Notes under the pieces: model-generated | What the model was told of the DNA's origin: nothing | Databases searched by the model: none | Seen by the model: only the letters and a program-made list of their open reading frames with translations | From: DASZBX01 sp035943635 | GTDB lineage: Bacteria; Actinomycetota; Actinomycetes; Streptomycetales; Catenulisporaceae | Direction: 5' to 3' | Assembly (NCBI GenBank): GCA_035943635.1 | Contig: DASZBX010000071.1 | Coordinates: 62,001-126,000 of the forward strand | Length of the DNA: 64,000 bases | Position numbers and translations under genes: made by a program | Shown here: piece by piece, positions 48,879 through 59,559 of the stretch | Numbering within the stretch: the stretch's first letter is position 1 | How the letters are laid out: every line of letters starts with the position of its first letter

Positions 48879-50732
48879 CTACCAGGTCACCGGCAAGTCG
48901 GGGCTTTTCGTCCCGGTCGGGGCGATGCCCAGGTCCTGTAAACCGAAGGACATCACCTGCTTGAAAACCGGGGCCGAGATCGCCCCGCCGGCGTAGTCGG
49001 CCGCGTCCCGGGGATCCTGTAACACGACCGAGACAACCAGCTGGGGATCGTCGGCCGGGGCGAAACCGATGAAGGACGCGGTGTGCCCGCAGTACCCTCC
49101 CTTGCCGCCGTCGCAGGCGTTGTCGTAGCGGTTGGCCGTGCCGGTCTTGCCCGCGACCCGGTAGCCCGGGATCTCGGCCGCGGCCGCGGTGCCCTCGCCG
49201 GAGACCACCGACTCCATCATCTGCCCGACCTGCGCCGCGGTCTGCGGCGAGATTACGACCGTGCGGGCGGCGGCCGGCGCCGGGGTGAAGACCCCGGCCG
49301 GGCTGAGGTATCCGCGCACGATGTTCGGGGTGACCCGCACCCCGGAGTCCGCGATGGTGGCGAAGACACTGGTGGCCTGGACCGCGTTGACCGACACGCC
49401 CTGCCCGTAGGCGATGGTGTACTGCTGCGACGCGTTCCACTGGCTCCACGGCGCCAGGATGCCCGGGGACTCGCCGGGCAGGCCCAGCCCGCTCGGCTGG
49501 CCGATGCCGAACTTGGTCAGGTAGTCGTACAGTATCTGGTTCCGGTTGGGCCCCAGGGTGTTGCTGGCCAGCACGGTCCCGATGTTGCTGGACTCGGCCA
49601 GGACGCCGTTGAGGGTCAGGTCCTCGGTGCCGTGGGTGGTGTCGTCGTGGAACACCGTGCCGTCCAGCGGGAGGAACGCGGGCACGACCACGTGCGTCAG
49701 CGGCGTGGCCTCGCCCTGCTGGATCACCGCCGACATGGTGACCACCTTGGCGACGGACCCGGGTTCGTAGACCTCGGAGATCGCGCGGTCGCCGAGCAGC
49801 GACGGGTCGGTGTTCTGATAATCGGCCGGGTCGTAGCTCGGCGCCGTGGCCAGGGCCAGGACCGCGCCGGTGCGCGGGTCCATCACGACCACGGTGCCCG
49901 AGTCGGCCCCGGTGGACTGCACCGCCGAGGCGATCGCCTGCTGCGCCTCGTACTGGATCTGGCTGTTGATCGTGGTGACCACGGAGCCGCCGGACTCGGG
50001 GACCTGCTCGTTGATCCCGGCGGTCGGGATCTCCACCCCGGACGCGGCCTGGTAGGAGATGCTGCCGTTCTTCCCGGCCAGCAGCTTGTCGTTCGCCAGC
50101 TCCAGGCCGGAGCCGCCGGCGCCGGAGGCGTTGACGTAGCCGATCACGTTCGTGGCCATCGCGCCCTGCGGGTAGACGGTCGCGGCGTCGGAGATCCCGT
50201 ACACGCCCGACAGTCCCAGCTGTTTGACCTTGTTCCAGGTCTGCGGGGTGATCTGCTTGGCGATCAGCTGGTACTGGCTCGGCACCGCGGACAGTTCCCT
50301 GCGCAGGGTGGCCACGTCCGCGGTGCCGGGCGGGTCGCCCAGCAGCGCGGCCAGTTTCGAGGCGTAGACCGCCGGGTCCTGTTTGAGGGTCTTGATCTGG
50401 GCCGGGTCGGCGACCACGTCGACCGCGTTGACCGACTCGGCCAGCGGGTTGCCCGCCGAGTCCAGTATCGATCCCCGGGTCGCGGTCAGGGTGTAGTCGG
50501 TCAGCCGGCTGGAGCTGGCGGCCGCGCCGTAGTCGGTGGTGTTCACCGCCTGCAGCTGGATCAGCCGCCCGGCGAAGAGCGAGAACACGAACGCGACGGC
50601 GAGCAGTCCGGTGCGCAGCCGCCGACGCGGGCGGCCGAGCACCAGAGCCCGGCCGGGCGGCGGGGGCGGCACGACCGACAGCGGCCGGCGCTGGCCCGGC
50701 AGCCGGCCGCCCGGCGGGGGTTCGGCGGTCAT
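48879..50732 (-). CDS. ftsI: Septal transpeptidase, penicillin-binding protein FtsI
   Basis: 617 residues. A Pro/Arg-rich cytoplasmic start, one membrane anchor (about 41-60), the class B dimerisation domain with TRGSILDSAGNPLA, then the transpeptidase domain: SVAK active site (Ser about 326) in EPGSVAKVV, the SSN motif in LAESSNIGT and KTGTA (about 528). No PASTA domain. Two cysteines flank a Gly-rich loop after KTG (CDGGKGGYC). It cross-links septal peptidoglycan with FtsW. ATG 50732 overlaps the ftsL-like stop (ATGA). Confidence 0.96.
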   Translation of the reverse strand: MTAEPPPGGRLPGQRRPLSVVPPPPPGRALVLGRPRRRLRTGLLAVAFVFSLFAGRLIQLQAVNTTDYGAAASSSRLTDYTLTATRGSILDSAGNPLAESVNAVDVVADPAQIKTLKQDPAVYASKLAALLGDPPGTADVATLRRELSAVPSQYQLIAKQITPQTWNKVKQLGLSGVYGISDAATVYPQGAMATNVIGYVNASGAGGSGLELANDKLLAGKNGSISYQAASGVEIPTAGINEQVPESGGSVVTTINSQIQYEAQQAIASAVQSTGADSGTVVVMDPRTGAVLALATAPSYDPADYQNTDPSLLGDRAISEVYEPGSVAKVVTMSAVIQQGEATPLTHVVVPAFLPLDGTVFHDDTTHGTEDLTLNGVLAESSNIGTVLASNTLGPNRNQILYDYLTKFGIGQPSGLGLPGESPGILAPWSQWNASQQYTIAYGQGVSVNAVQATSVFATIADSGVRVTPNIVRGYLSPAGVFTPAPAAARTVVISPQTAAQVGQMMESVVSGEGTAAAAEIPGYRVAGKTGTANRYDNACDGGKGGYCGHTASFIGFAPADDPQLVVSVVLQDPRDAADYAGGAISAPVFKQVMSFGLQDLGIAPTGTKSPDLPVTW

Positions 50733-51694
50733 CGGGGACTCCCGGCGGGGTCGGGCGCCGCCGCGGGCGGGGACGCGGACGGCGGGGCGGGCGGGGTGGT
50801 CGGGACGGCGGCGGCGGCCGGGGCGGTCGTGGCGGCGCCGGGGAGGACCGGGGCGACCGTCGCGCCGGGGACCGCGTTCGCTCCCGGGACGGCGCCGATG
50901 GCTCCGGTCGCGCCCGGGGCCCCGGTGGGCGCGGCGGTGGCCGGCGGGGCCGCCGTCGGCGGCGGGGTGGCCGGCGGCGGGGGCGGGCTGGTCGCCACGA
51001 TCGGCGTGCCCAGGACCGTCCCGGCCGAGGGGTCGAGGAAGACCGGCTGCTGGTTGGGCACCATGCCCAGCCGCGCGGCCTGCGAGGCCAGCGGGCCGGG
51101 CGCGGACAGGCCCGCGACCTGCTGCTGGAGCTGCTGCTCCTGGTTGGTCAGGTCGGTCTGCCGCTGCTGGGACTGCTGGAGCCGGAAGGCGCCGTGGTCT
51201 ATCACGGTGTTGAGCACCAGCACCGACACCAGGCCCGCGCCCAGGACGGTCATCACCACCAGCGCGAACGGCAGCGTCGAGCGGCGCCCGGCGAAGCCCT
51301 CCAGCACGGTCAGTCCCGGCCGGGACCCCGGGCGGCGAACCGGGCGCGGCGTCAGGCGGTCCGCCGGACCGGAGTCCGCGGGGCCGTCGGCGCGCCCTGA
51401 GCTCCGCCGGTTCGGGCGGTCCGCCGATCCGGAATCTGCAGGGCCGTCAGCGGCGCTTCCCGAGCTCACGTCCTCGGGCACGCCTTTCCGTCCGGCTCGT
51501 CCCGCGCCCGGCTCTCCGGCTGAGCCTCCGGCTCCCCCACTGCCCGCCCGGCCGCGCCCGCGCCCCGGGCCGCTCCCCCGGCCCGGTCCCGCGCCCGCGT
51601 TCCCGCCCTGGTTCTTGGCCCGGCCGGCTCCCGCGCCGCCGTCCCGGCCCTCGTCCCCGCCGCCCGCCCCGTTCCCCTCGCCCGTCCGACTCAT
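50729..51694 (-). CDS. ftsL: FtsL-like septum protein with long disordered ends
   Basis: 321 residues. The recognisable core is one membrane segment (about 143-163, FALVVMTVLGAGLVSVLVLN) followed by a Gln-rich coiled coil (about 170-200, QQSQQRQTDLTNQEQQLQQQ) and AARLGMVPNQQPVFL, as in FtsL/FtsB proteins. About 130 Gly/Ala/Arg/Ser-rich residues precede it, and about 110 Pro/Ala/Gly-rich residues follow outside the membrane. It overlaps both rsmH and ftsI by four bases, the standard ftsL place. Confidence 0.85.
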   Translation of the reverse strand: MSRTGEGNGAGGGDEGRDGGAGAGRAKNQGGNAGAGPGRGSGPGRGRGRAGSGGAGGSAGEPGAGRAGRKGVPEDVSSGSAADGPADSGSADRPNRRSSGRADGPADSGPADRLTPRPVRRPGSRPGLTVLEGFAGRRSTLPFALVVMTVLGAGLVSVLVLNTVIDHGAFRLQQSQQRQTDLTNQEQQLQQQVAGLSAPGPLASQAARLGMVPNQQPVFLDPSAGTVLGTPIVATSPPPPPATPPPTAAPPATAAPTGAPGATGAIGAVPGANAVPGATVAPVLPGAATTAPAAAAVPTTPPAPPSASPPAAAPDPAGSPR

Positions 51695-52752
51695 CGCCGC
51701 CTGGCCCCCGCCCCCGCCCGGCGGCCGGCCCCGGGCGCCGGGACCGGCGCCATCCGGTCGGCGACCAGGCCGGCCCTGGTGCGTTCGGCCGCGCGGAACT
51801 TGGCCGAGGCGGCCCGCGGGTTGTCGGCCACCTCCTGCTCGGTCGGCTCCTGCGCGCCCCGGGTGAGCAGGGTCAGCAGCGGCTCGGTGCCCGGCGGGGC
51901 GATCGGCATCCGGGGCGGGGCGGTGGACTCGGCTCCGGCCACCAGCACCCGTTTGACCAGGCGGTCTTCCAGCGAATGGTAGGAGAGCACGGCGATCCGT
52001 CCGCCCACCGCCAGCGCGTCGACGGCGGCCGGGACCGCCCGGCCGAGCACGGCGAGCTCGGCGTTGACCTCGATCCGCAGGGCCTGGAAGGTCCGCTTGG
52101 CCGGGTGTCCGCCGGTGCGCCGGGTGGCGGCCGGGATGGAGTCGCGCACCAGCTCGGCCAGCGGCGCGGTGGAGGTGAACGGGGCCCGGGCCCGCTGGGC
52201 CACGATCGCGTCGGCCACCCGCCGGGCGAAGCGCTCCTCACCGTAGTCGCGCAGGATCCGGGCCAGGTCGGCGGCCGGGTAGGTGTTGACCACCTGCTCG
52301 GCGGTCAGTTCGGCGGTCTGGTCCATCCGCATGTCCAGCGGCGCGTCGTAGGCGTAGGCGAAGCCGCGCTCGCGCAGGTCCAGTTGCAGCGAGGAGACGC
52401 CGAGGTCGAACAGGATGCCGTGGATCCGGCGCACCCCGAGGCGGCGCAGCACGTCCGGCAGTTCGTCGTAGATCGCGTGCACCAGGTCGGTCCGGTCGGC
52501 GTACGGGGCCAGCCGCTCGGCCGAGCGGGCCAGCGCCTGCGGGTCCCGGTCCAGGCCGATCAGCCGGATCTGCGGGTACCTGGCCAGCAGGGCTTCGCTG
52601 TGCCCGCCGAGGCCGAGGGTCGCGTCGACGAACACCGCGCCCGGCCCGGCGGCCGGGCCGAGGATCTCCACGCACCGCTCCAGCATCACCGGGACGTGTC
52701 CCGCCGCGGGTCCGCCCGCGTCCGTCTGGTGGCCCGTTCGCGCTACTGACAT
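51691..52752 (-). CDS. rsmH: 16S rRNA (cytosine1402-N4)-methyltransferase
   Basis: 353 residues from ATG 52752 (MSVARTG). The conserved start GHVPVMLERCVEIL, SAM site FVDATLGLGGHSEALL (41-56), GLDRDPQALA, ILFDLGVSSLQLD, RGFAYAYDAPLDMRMDQ and VLSYHSLEDRLVKR are all present. First gene of the division cluster; no mraZ precedes it. Its stop overlaps ftsL (ATGA). The promoter must lie in the 726-bp divergent gap. Confidence 0.96.
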   Translation of the reverse strand: MSVARTGHQTDAGGPAAGHVPVMLERCVEILGPAAGPGAVFVDATLGLGGHSEALLARYPQIRLIGLDRDPQALARSAERLAPYADRTDLVHAIYDELPDVLRRLGVRRIHGILFDLGVSSLQLDLRERGFAYAYDAPLDMRMDQTAELTAEQVVNTYPAADLARILRDYGEERFARRVADAIVAQRARAPFTSTAPLAELVRDSIPAATRRTGGHPAKRTFQALRIEVNAELAVLGRAVPAAVDALAVGGRIAVLSYHSLEDRLVKRVLVAGAESTAPPRMPIAPPGTEPLLTLLTRGAQEPTEQEVADNPRAASAKFRAAERTRAGLVADRMAPVPAPGAGRRAGAGARRR

Positions 52753-53478
52753 GCCCGTCAGTATCCCGCACGCCGCCCGCCGGGGGCGCACCCGGCGCAC
52801 CGGGCGGGCGCCGGAAGACTTCCGCAGGGTTCCTGCCGCGGCCGCGGGAGCCGGCCGGGCCGGGCCGCCGGGCCGGCGCCGCACAGGCTATGACCGGGCG
52901 AAACGGCATGCGCGAGCCGTAACAGAATGACGACTCGGGACATCGCCGGACCCGGCCGCCGCGGCCATCGGTCCCCACCCGCTCGCTCGGCTCCCCACCG
53001 CTCCGACACCGGGGAAGGTGCGTCAGAACATGGATGAGCGGGCGGAGGCCGACGGCCGCGGCAGCCGGGTCCGGCGCGGTACCCTCCGGCGCCCCCGGCC
53101 GGGCCGCCGGGTTGCGCCGGTCGTGTAACGACTGCGACGATTCTGTAACAGCACGGCGACTAGTCCGTGACCAGCAGGTATCTCGTGGGCGGAGCTCCTG
53201 GAGCCGACTCGATCACGCGGCCGCGAGCACCGCGTAGTCTGAGGCCGACCTTCCCACACTGTACCCCGCGAACCCCCGGTTGGGCCGTTCGGGCCGGGTT
53301 TCGTTGCCAATCCGTCTTCCCATCGCGACACGCGGTGCGAGCTGCCGGAAATACAGTTCGCCAACTACTTGCGCACAGCACCCGAACCTCAGGCAAGATG
53401 TGCTTGGACGTGCAAATCGGCAGTCCGGGGGAGAAGCACGCGAACCACCGGCTGCGACACAGTGATGGCGAGGGGCCG
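52753..53478. other. Divergent intergenic region between rsmH and moxR
   Basis: A 726-bp region that should hold the promoters of both the division cluster and the moxR operon. I see no gene with good support. Notable items are a 13-bp palindrome CGGAAG-N-CTTCCG (52812-52824), two TGTAAC direct repeats exactly 20 bases apart (53124 and 53144), and a 32-codon frame starting ATG 53030. No promoter matches consensus well in both boxes. Confidence 0.5.
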
Positions 53479-54506
<1,028 letters not shown>

Positions 54507-54510
<4 letters not shown>

Positions 54511-56078
54511 GCGGTCCCAACCCGCTGCGCCTGCGGAGCACCGCCCGGATCCTGTCGGCCGGGCTGACCGTGCGCGGCCGGGCGTTCCTGTCCTCCGGCA
54601 TCGCCAGCGCGGTCTGCGGGATCCTGCTCGGCTACCAGGCCCTGATCCGGGTCTCGGTCCTGCTGATCGCGCTGCCGCTGGTCGCGATGACGGTGATCGC
54701 CGGCTCGCGCTACCGGATCGCCTGCCGCCGCTCGCTGGAACCGGCCCGGGTGACCATGGGCAGCCAGGCCAAGATCGAGCTGCGGCTGGAGAACACCGCC
54801 CGGCTGCCGAGCGCGCCGCTGCTGGTGGAGGACCAGGTGCCGTACGCGTTCGGCACCCGCCCGCGGTTCGTGCTGCGCCGGATCCAGCCGGGGGCCGCGC
54901 GCACCCTGGTCTACCGGGTCCGCTCGGACAGCCGGGGCCGGTTCCCGATCGGCCCGCTGTCCCTGCACAGCGCCGACCCGCTGGGCCTGTTCGAGATGAC
55001 CCGCTCGTTCACCACCCGGCAGCTGCTGACCGTGGCGCCGCGGACCGAGCAGCTGTCCCCGATCACCCTGGGCACGGTCTGGTCCGGCCGGGGCGACGGC
55101 CACGCCGCGCACACCGCGGCGGCCGGCGAGGACGACGTGGGCGTGCGCGAGTACCGGCACGGCGACGAACTGCGCCGGATCCACTGGCCGGCCACCGCGC
55201 ACCACGGGGAGATCATGGTCCGGCGCGAGGAGCAGACCTGGCACAGCCGGGCCACCGTGCTGCTGGACTGCCGCAGCGGGGCGCACAACGGGGACGGGCC
55301 GAACTCCTCCTTCGAATGGGCCGTGTCGGCCGCCGCCTCCACCGCCTGCTACCTGCTGCGCAGCGGGTACACCGTGCAGCTGGCGACCGGGGTCGGCTCC
55401 CCGTCGATCCCGCTGGACAGCGAGGACGCCGCGCTGGAGTCGCTCGCCCTGATCCAGCCGGTGCACGTGAGCGCGCTGCGGATCGAACCGGGCGCGGGCG
55501 AGGAGATCGGCGAGTCCCTGGTGGTCGCGTTCCTCGGCACCCTGGGCGACGTGGACACCGCGTTCCTGTCCCGGACCAAGCCGGCCGGGGCCGGGGCGCT
55601 GGCCTTCGTGCTGGACACGCCCACCTGGTCCGCCTCCGCGCTGCGCACCGGCGCCGGGACTGGGGCCGGCCCGGGCCCGCGCCGGGGCTGGGGCGACGTG
55701 GACCTGGCCCGGGACCAGCTGGCCAACAGCGGCTGGCGGGTGCTCCAGGCCCGGGCCGGGGACCGGTTCGGCCAGCTGTGGCAGGCCGCCTCCCGGCGCA
55801 CCGAGACCGAGTACTCGGCGTTCAAGCCCGCCGCCGCGCCGGCCGCGGAGTACGCGGCGGCAGTCGGCGCCACGGCCAACGGCTCCGCCCCCGCCGTATC
55901 TACGCAGCTCAGCCCCTCGGCCGCTGATACCGCGGCCAACGGCTCCGCCTTCGCGCCGCCGGCCGCCTCCCCCGCCGAGCCCACGACCTCCGGTCCCCTG
56001 CCCACCCGTCCCGCGCCGGCCGGCTCCGTGCCCGCCGCCGCGCCGGACGTCCGCCCGACCCCCGGGAACGCCGCATGA
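54507..56078 (+). CDS. DUF58 domain-containing membrane protein
   Basis: 523 residues from GTG 54507, overlapping the moxR stop (GTGA). Two membrane segments (about 30-75), then a beta-rich region and the DUF58 motif VREYRHGDELRRIHWPATAH (about 213-232) with RREEQTWHSRATVLLD. The C-terminal 130 residues are Ala/Pro/Ser-rich and probably disordered, with repeated TANGSA elements. DUF58 proteins are the usual partners of MoxR; their function is not established. Confidence 0.9.
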
Positions 56079-58765
56079 GCGAGCCGATCCGGCCCTCGGC
56101 CCAACTGTCCCTGGCCGCCGCGTTCGCCGCGTTCGCCGGCACCTTCGGCCTGGCCCGCCTGGTGCACCCGGGCGTGTGGATCGCCGAGTGCCTGCTGCTG
56201 TCCCTGGCCGTCGCGGCCAGCGGCTACCTGCTGCGGACCGGGCTGCGCGGCCGCGGCGGCGCCCTGCGCCTGTCGGTCCTGGCCGGCCAGGCCGTGGCCG
56301 GCGCCCTGGTGTTCGTCGCCCTGTTCGCGCACTCGGCCGCCAAGCTGGGCTTCATCCCCTGGCCCGGCACCCTGGCCGCGGTCAACCAGGTGCTCAACGC
56401 CGGCGGGCACGACATCCGCACCTCGGTCCCGCCGGCCCCGGCCACCCAGGGGATCAGCGCGATCCTGTGCCTGGTCTGCCTCGGCCTGGCGCTGCTGATC
56501 GACGCGCTGGCCGCCACGTTCCACCGCGCCGTGCTGGCCGGACTGCCGCTGCTGGCCATCTTCCTGGTCCCGGCCACCCGGCTGCCCGGCGGGCTGAGCT
56601 GGCTGGACTTCGCCGCCACTAGCACCGGCTACCTGGTCCTGATCGGGGTGGAGGGCCAGGGCCGGCTGATGCGCTGGGGCCATCCGGCGCCGGTGCCCGG
56701 CCGCACCCAGGCCCCCGGCGCCCGCGCGGACCGGGCGGCCCGGGCCGGCACGCACCAGCCGCTGGCGGCCCGGATCACGGTCACCTCGCTGCTGGTCGCA
56801 CTCATCCTGCCGGTCTTCGTGCCGACCTTCCCGAACGTGCTCAAGCAGATCGGCTCCGGCTCCGGCGGCACCGGCCCGAGCGGCTCGGCCTACTCCCTGA
56901 GCACCGACGTGGACCTGCGCAGCTCCCTGAACAGCAGCACCCCGGTCCCGCTGTTCCAGTACACCAGCACCGCCCCGGACGTGAACGAGGAGTACCTCGG
57001 CACCTCCGTGCTGGACCAGTTCGACGGCAACACCTGGAAGGCCAGCGGCCAGGTCTCCAGGCAGGTCACCGAGAACGCCTCCGCGCAGATCCCCGGCCTG
57101 AACCTGACCGGGGTGGCGCAGACCCCGGTCACCACCAAGATCACCGTGGTCGGCGAGTACTCCTTCGGCCCGATCCCGACCCCCTACGCCACCGAGAGCA
57201 TCAGCGGGGTCGGCTACCAGCTGGCCCAGCCGGCCACCCTCGGGTACGACACCAGCGGCCCCCCGGCCACCCGGCAGAGCCTGACCTACACGTCCAACAG
57301 CATCGACGTGGTCCCGACGGTCGCCCAGCTGGAGGGCGTCGGGCCGGCCGACAAGACCACCTTCGCCCAGTACCTCCAGCTGCCCAGCACCCTGCCCGCC
57401 GACGTCACGGCCATGGCCGAGTCGATCACCGCCGGGGACAGCACCCCGTACACCAAGGCGCTGGCCCTGCAGAACTACTTCCTGCAGAACTTCACCTACA
57501 GCCTCCAGGTCCCCTACGGGGAGAGCAACTCCGCGATCGACGACTTCCTGAGCCAGAAGGTCGGCTTCTGCCAGCAGTTCGCCGCCACCATGGCGGTGAT
57601 GGCCCGGGCGCTGGGCATCCCGGCGGTCGTGGACGTCGGCTACACCCCCGGCGACAAGGGCGCCAGCGGCGCGTACCAGGTGACCTCGCACGACGCGCAC
57701 TCCTGGCCGATGCTGTACTTCACCGGCGTCGGCTGGGTCCGGTTCGAGCCGACCCCGGACGCGTCCACCGCCGAGGGCAGCCAGCCGGCCTGGGCCCCGA
57801 TCGGCGGGGTCGGCTCCAGCGCGAGCAGCGTGCCGAGCGTGGGCGCCACCGCGTCGGCCGCGCCCCGGCCGACCGGCAGCGCCTGCGTGCCCTCGCCCAA
57901 CAGTCGGCTGCGCGGCCTGTGCGACACCCCGTCCGACGGTCCGGCCGCGAGCAAGCCGTTCTCCTCCTGGGGTCCGTTCGGCGTGGTCCCGCGCGAGTTC
58001 AAACGGCTCTTTTTGACCGGCGGCTACCCGCTGATCACGCTCAAACTCCTGCTGCTGCTGTTCGTGCTGGTCTGCGGCTTCCCGGCGTACACCCGGCTGA
58101 CCCGGCGGCGCAAGCGCCGGCAGCTGGTGCGCAAGCTGAACCGGGAGATCTCCCGGTCGCGCGACGGCAGTTCGGCCGGGCAGCCGTTCGCGGCCGGCGA
58201 GCCGGGCCAGGCCGGGCCGGCGGACGGGCTCGCCTCGGCCAGGTCGACCAACCGCTCCCTGTTCGCCCAGACGGTCCAGGCCGCGTGGGCGGAGCTGCGG
58301 GAGAACGCCGCGGACCTGGGCTACCCCTGGGACGACAGCGACACCCCGCGGCAGGCCGCCGAGCGCCTGAGCCGCGAGGCGGACCTGGACGAGGCCGGCT
58401 ACGCCGCGGTGCTGCGGATCACCGGGCTGGCCGAACGGGCCTGGTACGCCCCGGCCGACTCCCCGGCCGGGCCGGCCGACACGGCCGCGGAGGACCAGAT
58501 CCGGCAGCTGTCCCGGGACCTGGACACGGTCCGCGGTGGCCTGGCCGCGAACTCCACCCGCTCGGTCCGGCTGCGCGCGGCCCTGCTGCCGGCCTCCTCG
58601 CTCCAGCGGATGCGCCAGCGCCGGGAGCGGTTCTCCACCTCCGCCTACCTGTTCCTGCACCCGCGCCGGGCGGCCGAGGAGGCGTCGGCGCAGACGTCCG
58701 ACGACGGCCGGCTCGACTCCGACCGGGACCCGGGCGAGATGTTCCAGTCGATCGGCCGGAAGTAG
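56075..58765 (+). CDS. Transglutaminase-like (TgpA family) membrane protein
   Basis: 896 residues. About six membrane segments in the first 260 residues, an extracytoplasmic part with the transglutaminase core, another membrane segment (about 655-675) and a cytoplasmic DUF4129-like tail. The papain-type triad is visible: Cys about 499 (KVGFCQQFAATMAVMAR), His about 540 (SHDAHSWPML) and Asp about 562 (RFEPTPD). It probably acts on proteins or peptides at the outer membrane face; substrates are unknown. ATG overlaps the DUF58 gene by four bases. A strong terminator follows. Confidence 0.92.
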   Translation: MSEPIRPSAQLSLAAAFAAFAGTFGLARLVHPGVWIAECLLLSLAVAASGYLLRTGLRGRGGALRLSVLAGQAVAGALVFVALFAHSAAKLGFIPWPGTLAAVNQVLNAGGHDIRTSVPPAPATQGISAILCLVCLGLALLIDALAATFHRAVLAGLPLLAIFLVPATRLPGGLSWLDFAATSTGYLVLIGVEGQGRLMRWGHPAPVPGRTQAPGARADRAARAGTHQPLAARITVTSLLVALILPVFVPTFPNVLKQIGSGSGGTGPSGSAYSLSTDVDLRSSLNSSTPVPLFQYTSTAPDVNEEYLGTSVLDQFDGNTWKASGQVSRQVTENASAQIPGLNLTGVAQTPVTTKITVVGEYSFGPIPTPYATESISGVGYQLAQPATLGYDTSGPPATRQSLTYTSNSIDVVPTVAQLEGVGPADKTTFAQYLQLPSTLPADVTAMAESITAGDSTPYTKALALQNYFLQNFTYSLQVPYGESNSAIDDFLSQKVGFCQQFAATMAVMARALGIPAVVDVGYTPGDKGASGAYQVTSHDAHSWPMLYFTGVGWVRFEPTPDASTAEGSQPAWAPIGGVGSSASSVPSVGATASAAPRPTGSACVPSPNSRLRGLCDTPSDGPAASKPFSSWGPFGVVPREFKRLFLTGGYPLITLKLLLLLFVLVCGFPAYTRLTRRRKRRQLVRKLNREISRSRDGSSAGQPFAAGEPGQAGPADGLASARSTNRSLFAQTVQAAWAELRENAADLGYPWDDSDTPRQAAERLSREADLDEAGYAAVLRITGLAERAWYAPADSPAGPADTAAEDQIRQLSRDLDTVRGGLAANSTRSVRLRAALLPASSLQRMRQRRERFSTSAYLFLHPRRAAEEASAQTSDDGRLDSDRDPGEMFQSIGRK

Positions 58766-58802
58766 GACCGGCGGCGGACTCGTCGGAAAACCCCGGCTCA
58801 CG

Positions 58803-58860
58803 AAGGCCAGGGCGGTCGCAAGCCCGGTGATGTGTCATCGGCCGCGACTGCCCTGGCTTT
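58803..58860 (+). terminator. Terminator after the moxR-DUF58-transglutaminase operon
   Basis: Arms 58803-58819 and 58844-58860 form 17 pairs including two G-U. The 24-base loop can form its own smaller stem. It begins 37 bases after the operon's last stop and ends in CTTT. Confidence 0.7.
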
Positions 58861-58923
58861 CGCCGTGCACGTCGCAAAAGTCGGATACAACCCCGGTCTC
58901 TTCCGAGCGCATCTAAGGAGTGC

Positions 58924-59139
58924 GTGCCCGCGTCCCAGATCCTGGACCACATCACGTCCCTCGGCCCGGACCCGGCGCACTGGAGCACCCGCGTCATCCT
59001 GCCCCGAACCGGCGAAGCCGGCCCCGGCGCCCGCCGCACCAGGCGGCCAGGCCGGCTTCGGCACACGGCAACGGCCTCACGGCTCCGGCAGCCGCCGACC
59101 GTGGTCGGCGGCCCGCCGGCGGTCCGGGACGGGCGGAGG
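58924..59139 (+). other. Open frame with strong ribosome site, possible gene remnant
   Basis: GTG 58924 follows AAGGAG with a 4-base spacer and opens a frame starting VPASQILDHITSLGPDPAHW, which looks like real coding sequence for about 30 codons. It then becomes Arg/Pro-rich and continues antisense through the DUF3040 gene to 59574. I suspect a small or decayed gene whose true end was lost. I do not recognise a family. Confidence 0.25.
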
Positions 59140-59559
59140 TCAGAAACCCTCCCGGTCGCGCCGGTTGCTCCAGCGCAGCTCCATCCGCTGCATGAACGTC
59201 CCGCCGCCGCCGGACTTGCGCACGGCGCCGCCCGGACCGGGCAGCGGCCGGCTGCGCAGCCGGATGGCCGGCACGATCTGGCCCGGCGCGGGCACCCGCC
59301 GCCAGGTCGTCCAGGCCAGCACGCCGCAGGCGACCAGGACGGCCGCCCCGGCGACGTCCAGGGTGATTCGGCGCGCGTACACCCCGTAGCCGAGCACGCC
59401 CGCCCCGACGACGACGCCCACCGCGGCGGCGATCAGCCGCTGCCGCAGGTGCCTGCGCAGGCGGTTGCCCTGCAGGGTCGAGGCGAGTTTCGGATCTTCG
59501 GCGTGCAACGCCCGCTCCATCTGCTCGAGCAGTCGTTGCTCATGCTCGGACAGCGGCAC
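59140..59559 (-). CDS. DUF3040 family membrane protein
   Basis: 139 residues from GTG 59559, with AAGGAGG six bases upstream. The start PLSEHEQRLLEQMERALHAEDPK is the DUF3040 signature. Two hydrophobic segments (about 38-58 and 64-82) follow, then a basic C-terminus with a Gly run. The family is actinomycete-specific, of unknown function. It converges on the transglutaminase operon. Confidence 0.9.
   Translation of the reverse strand: MPLSEHEQRLLEQMERALHAEDPKLASTLQGNRLRRHLRQRLIAAAVGVVVGAGVLGYGVYARRITLDVAGAAVLVACGVLAWTTWRRVPAPGQIVPAIRLRSRPLPGPGGAVRKSGGGGTFMQRMELRWSNRRDREGF

Noticed and set aside
53030..53128. 32-codon frame MDERAEADGRGS in the rsmH-moxR gap
   Set aside because: GGGGAAGG lies 13 bases before the ATG, too far for confidence, and the product is a simple Arg-rich peptide; kept only as a note.
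55349..58801. Minus-strand open frame of about 1150 codons opposite the transglutaminase gene
   Set aside because: Antisense shadow; the plus-strand protein has a complete domain set and catalytic triad.
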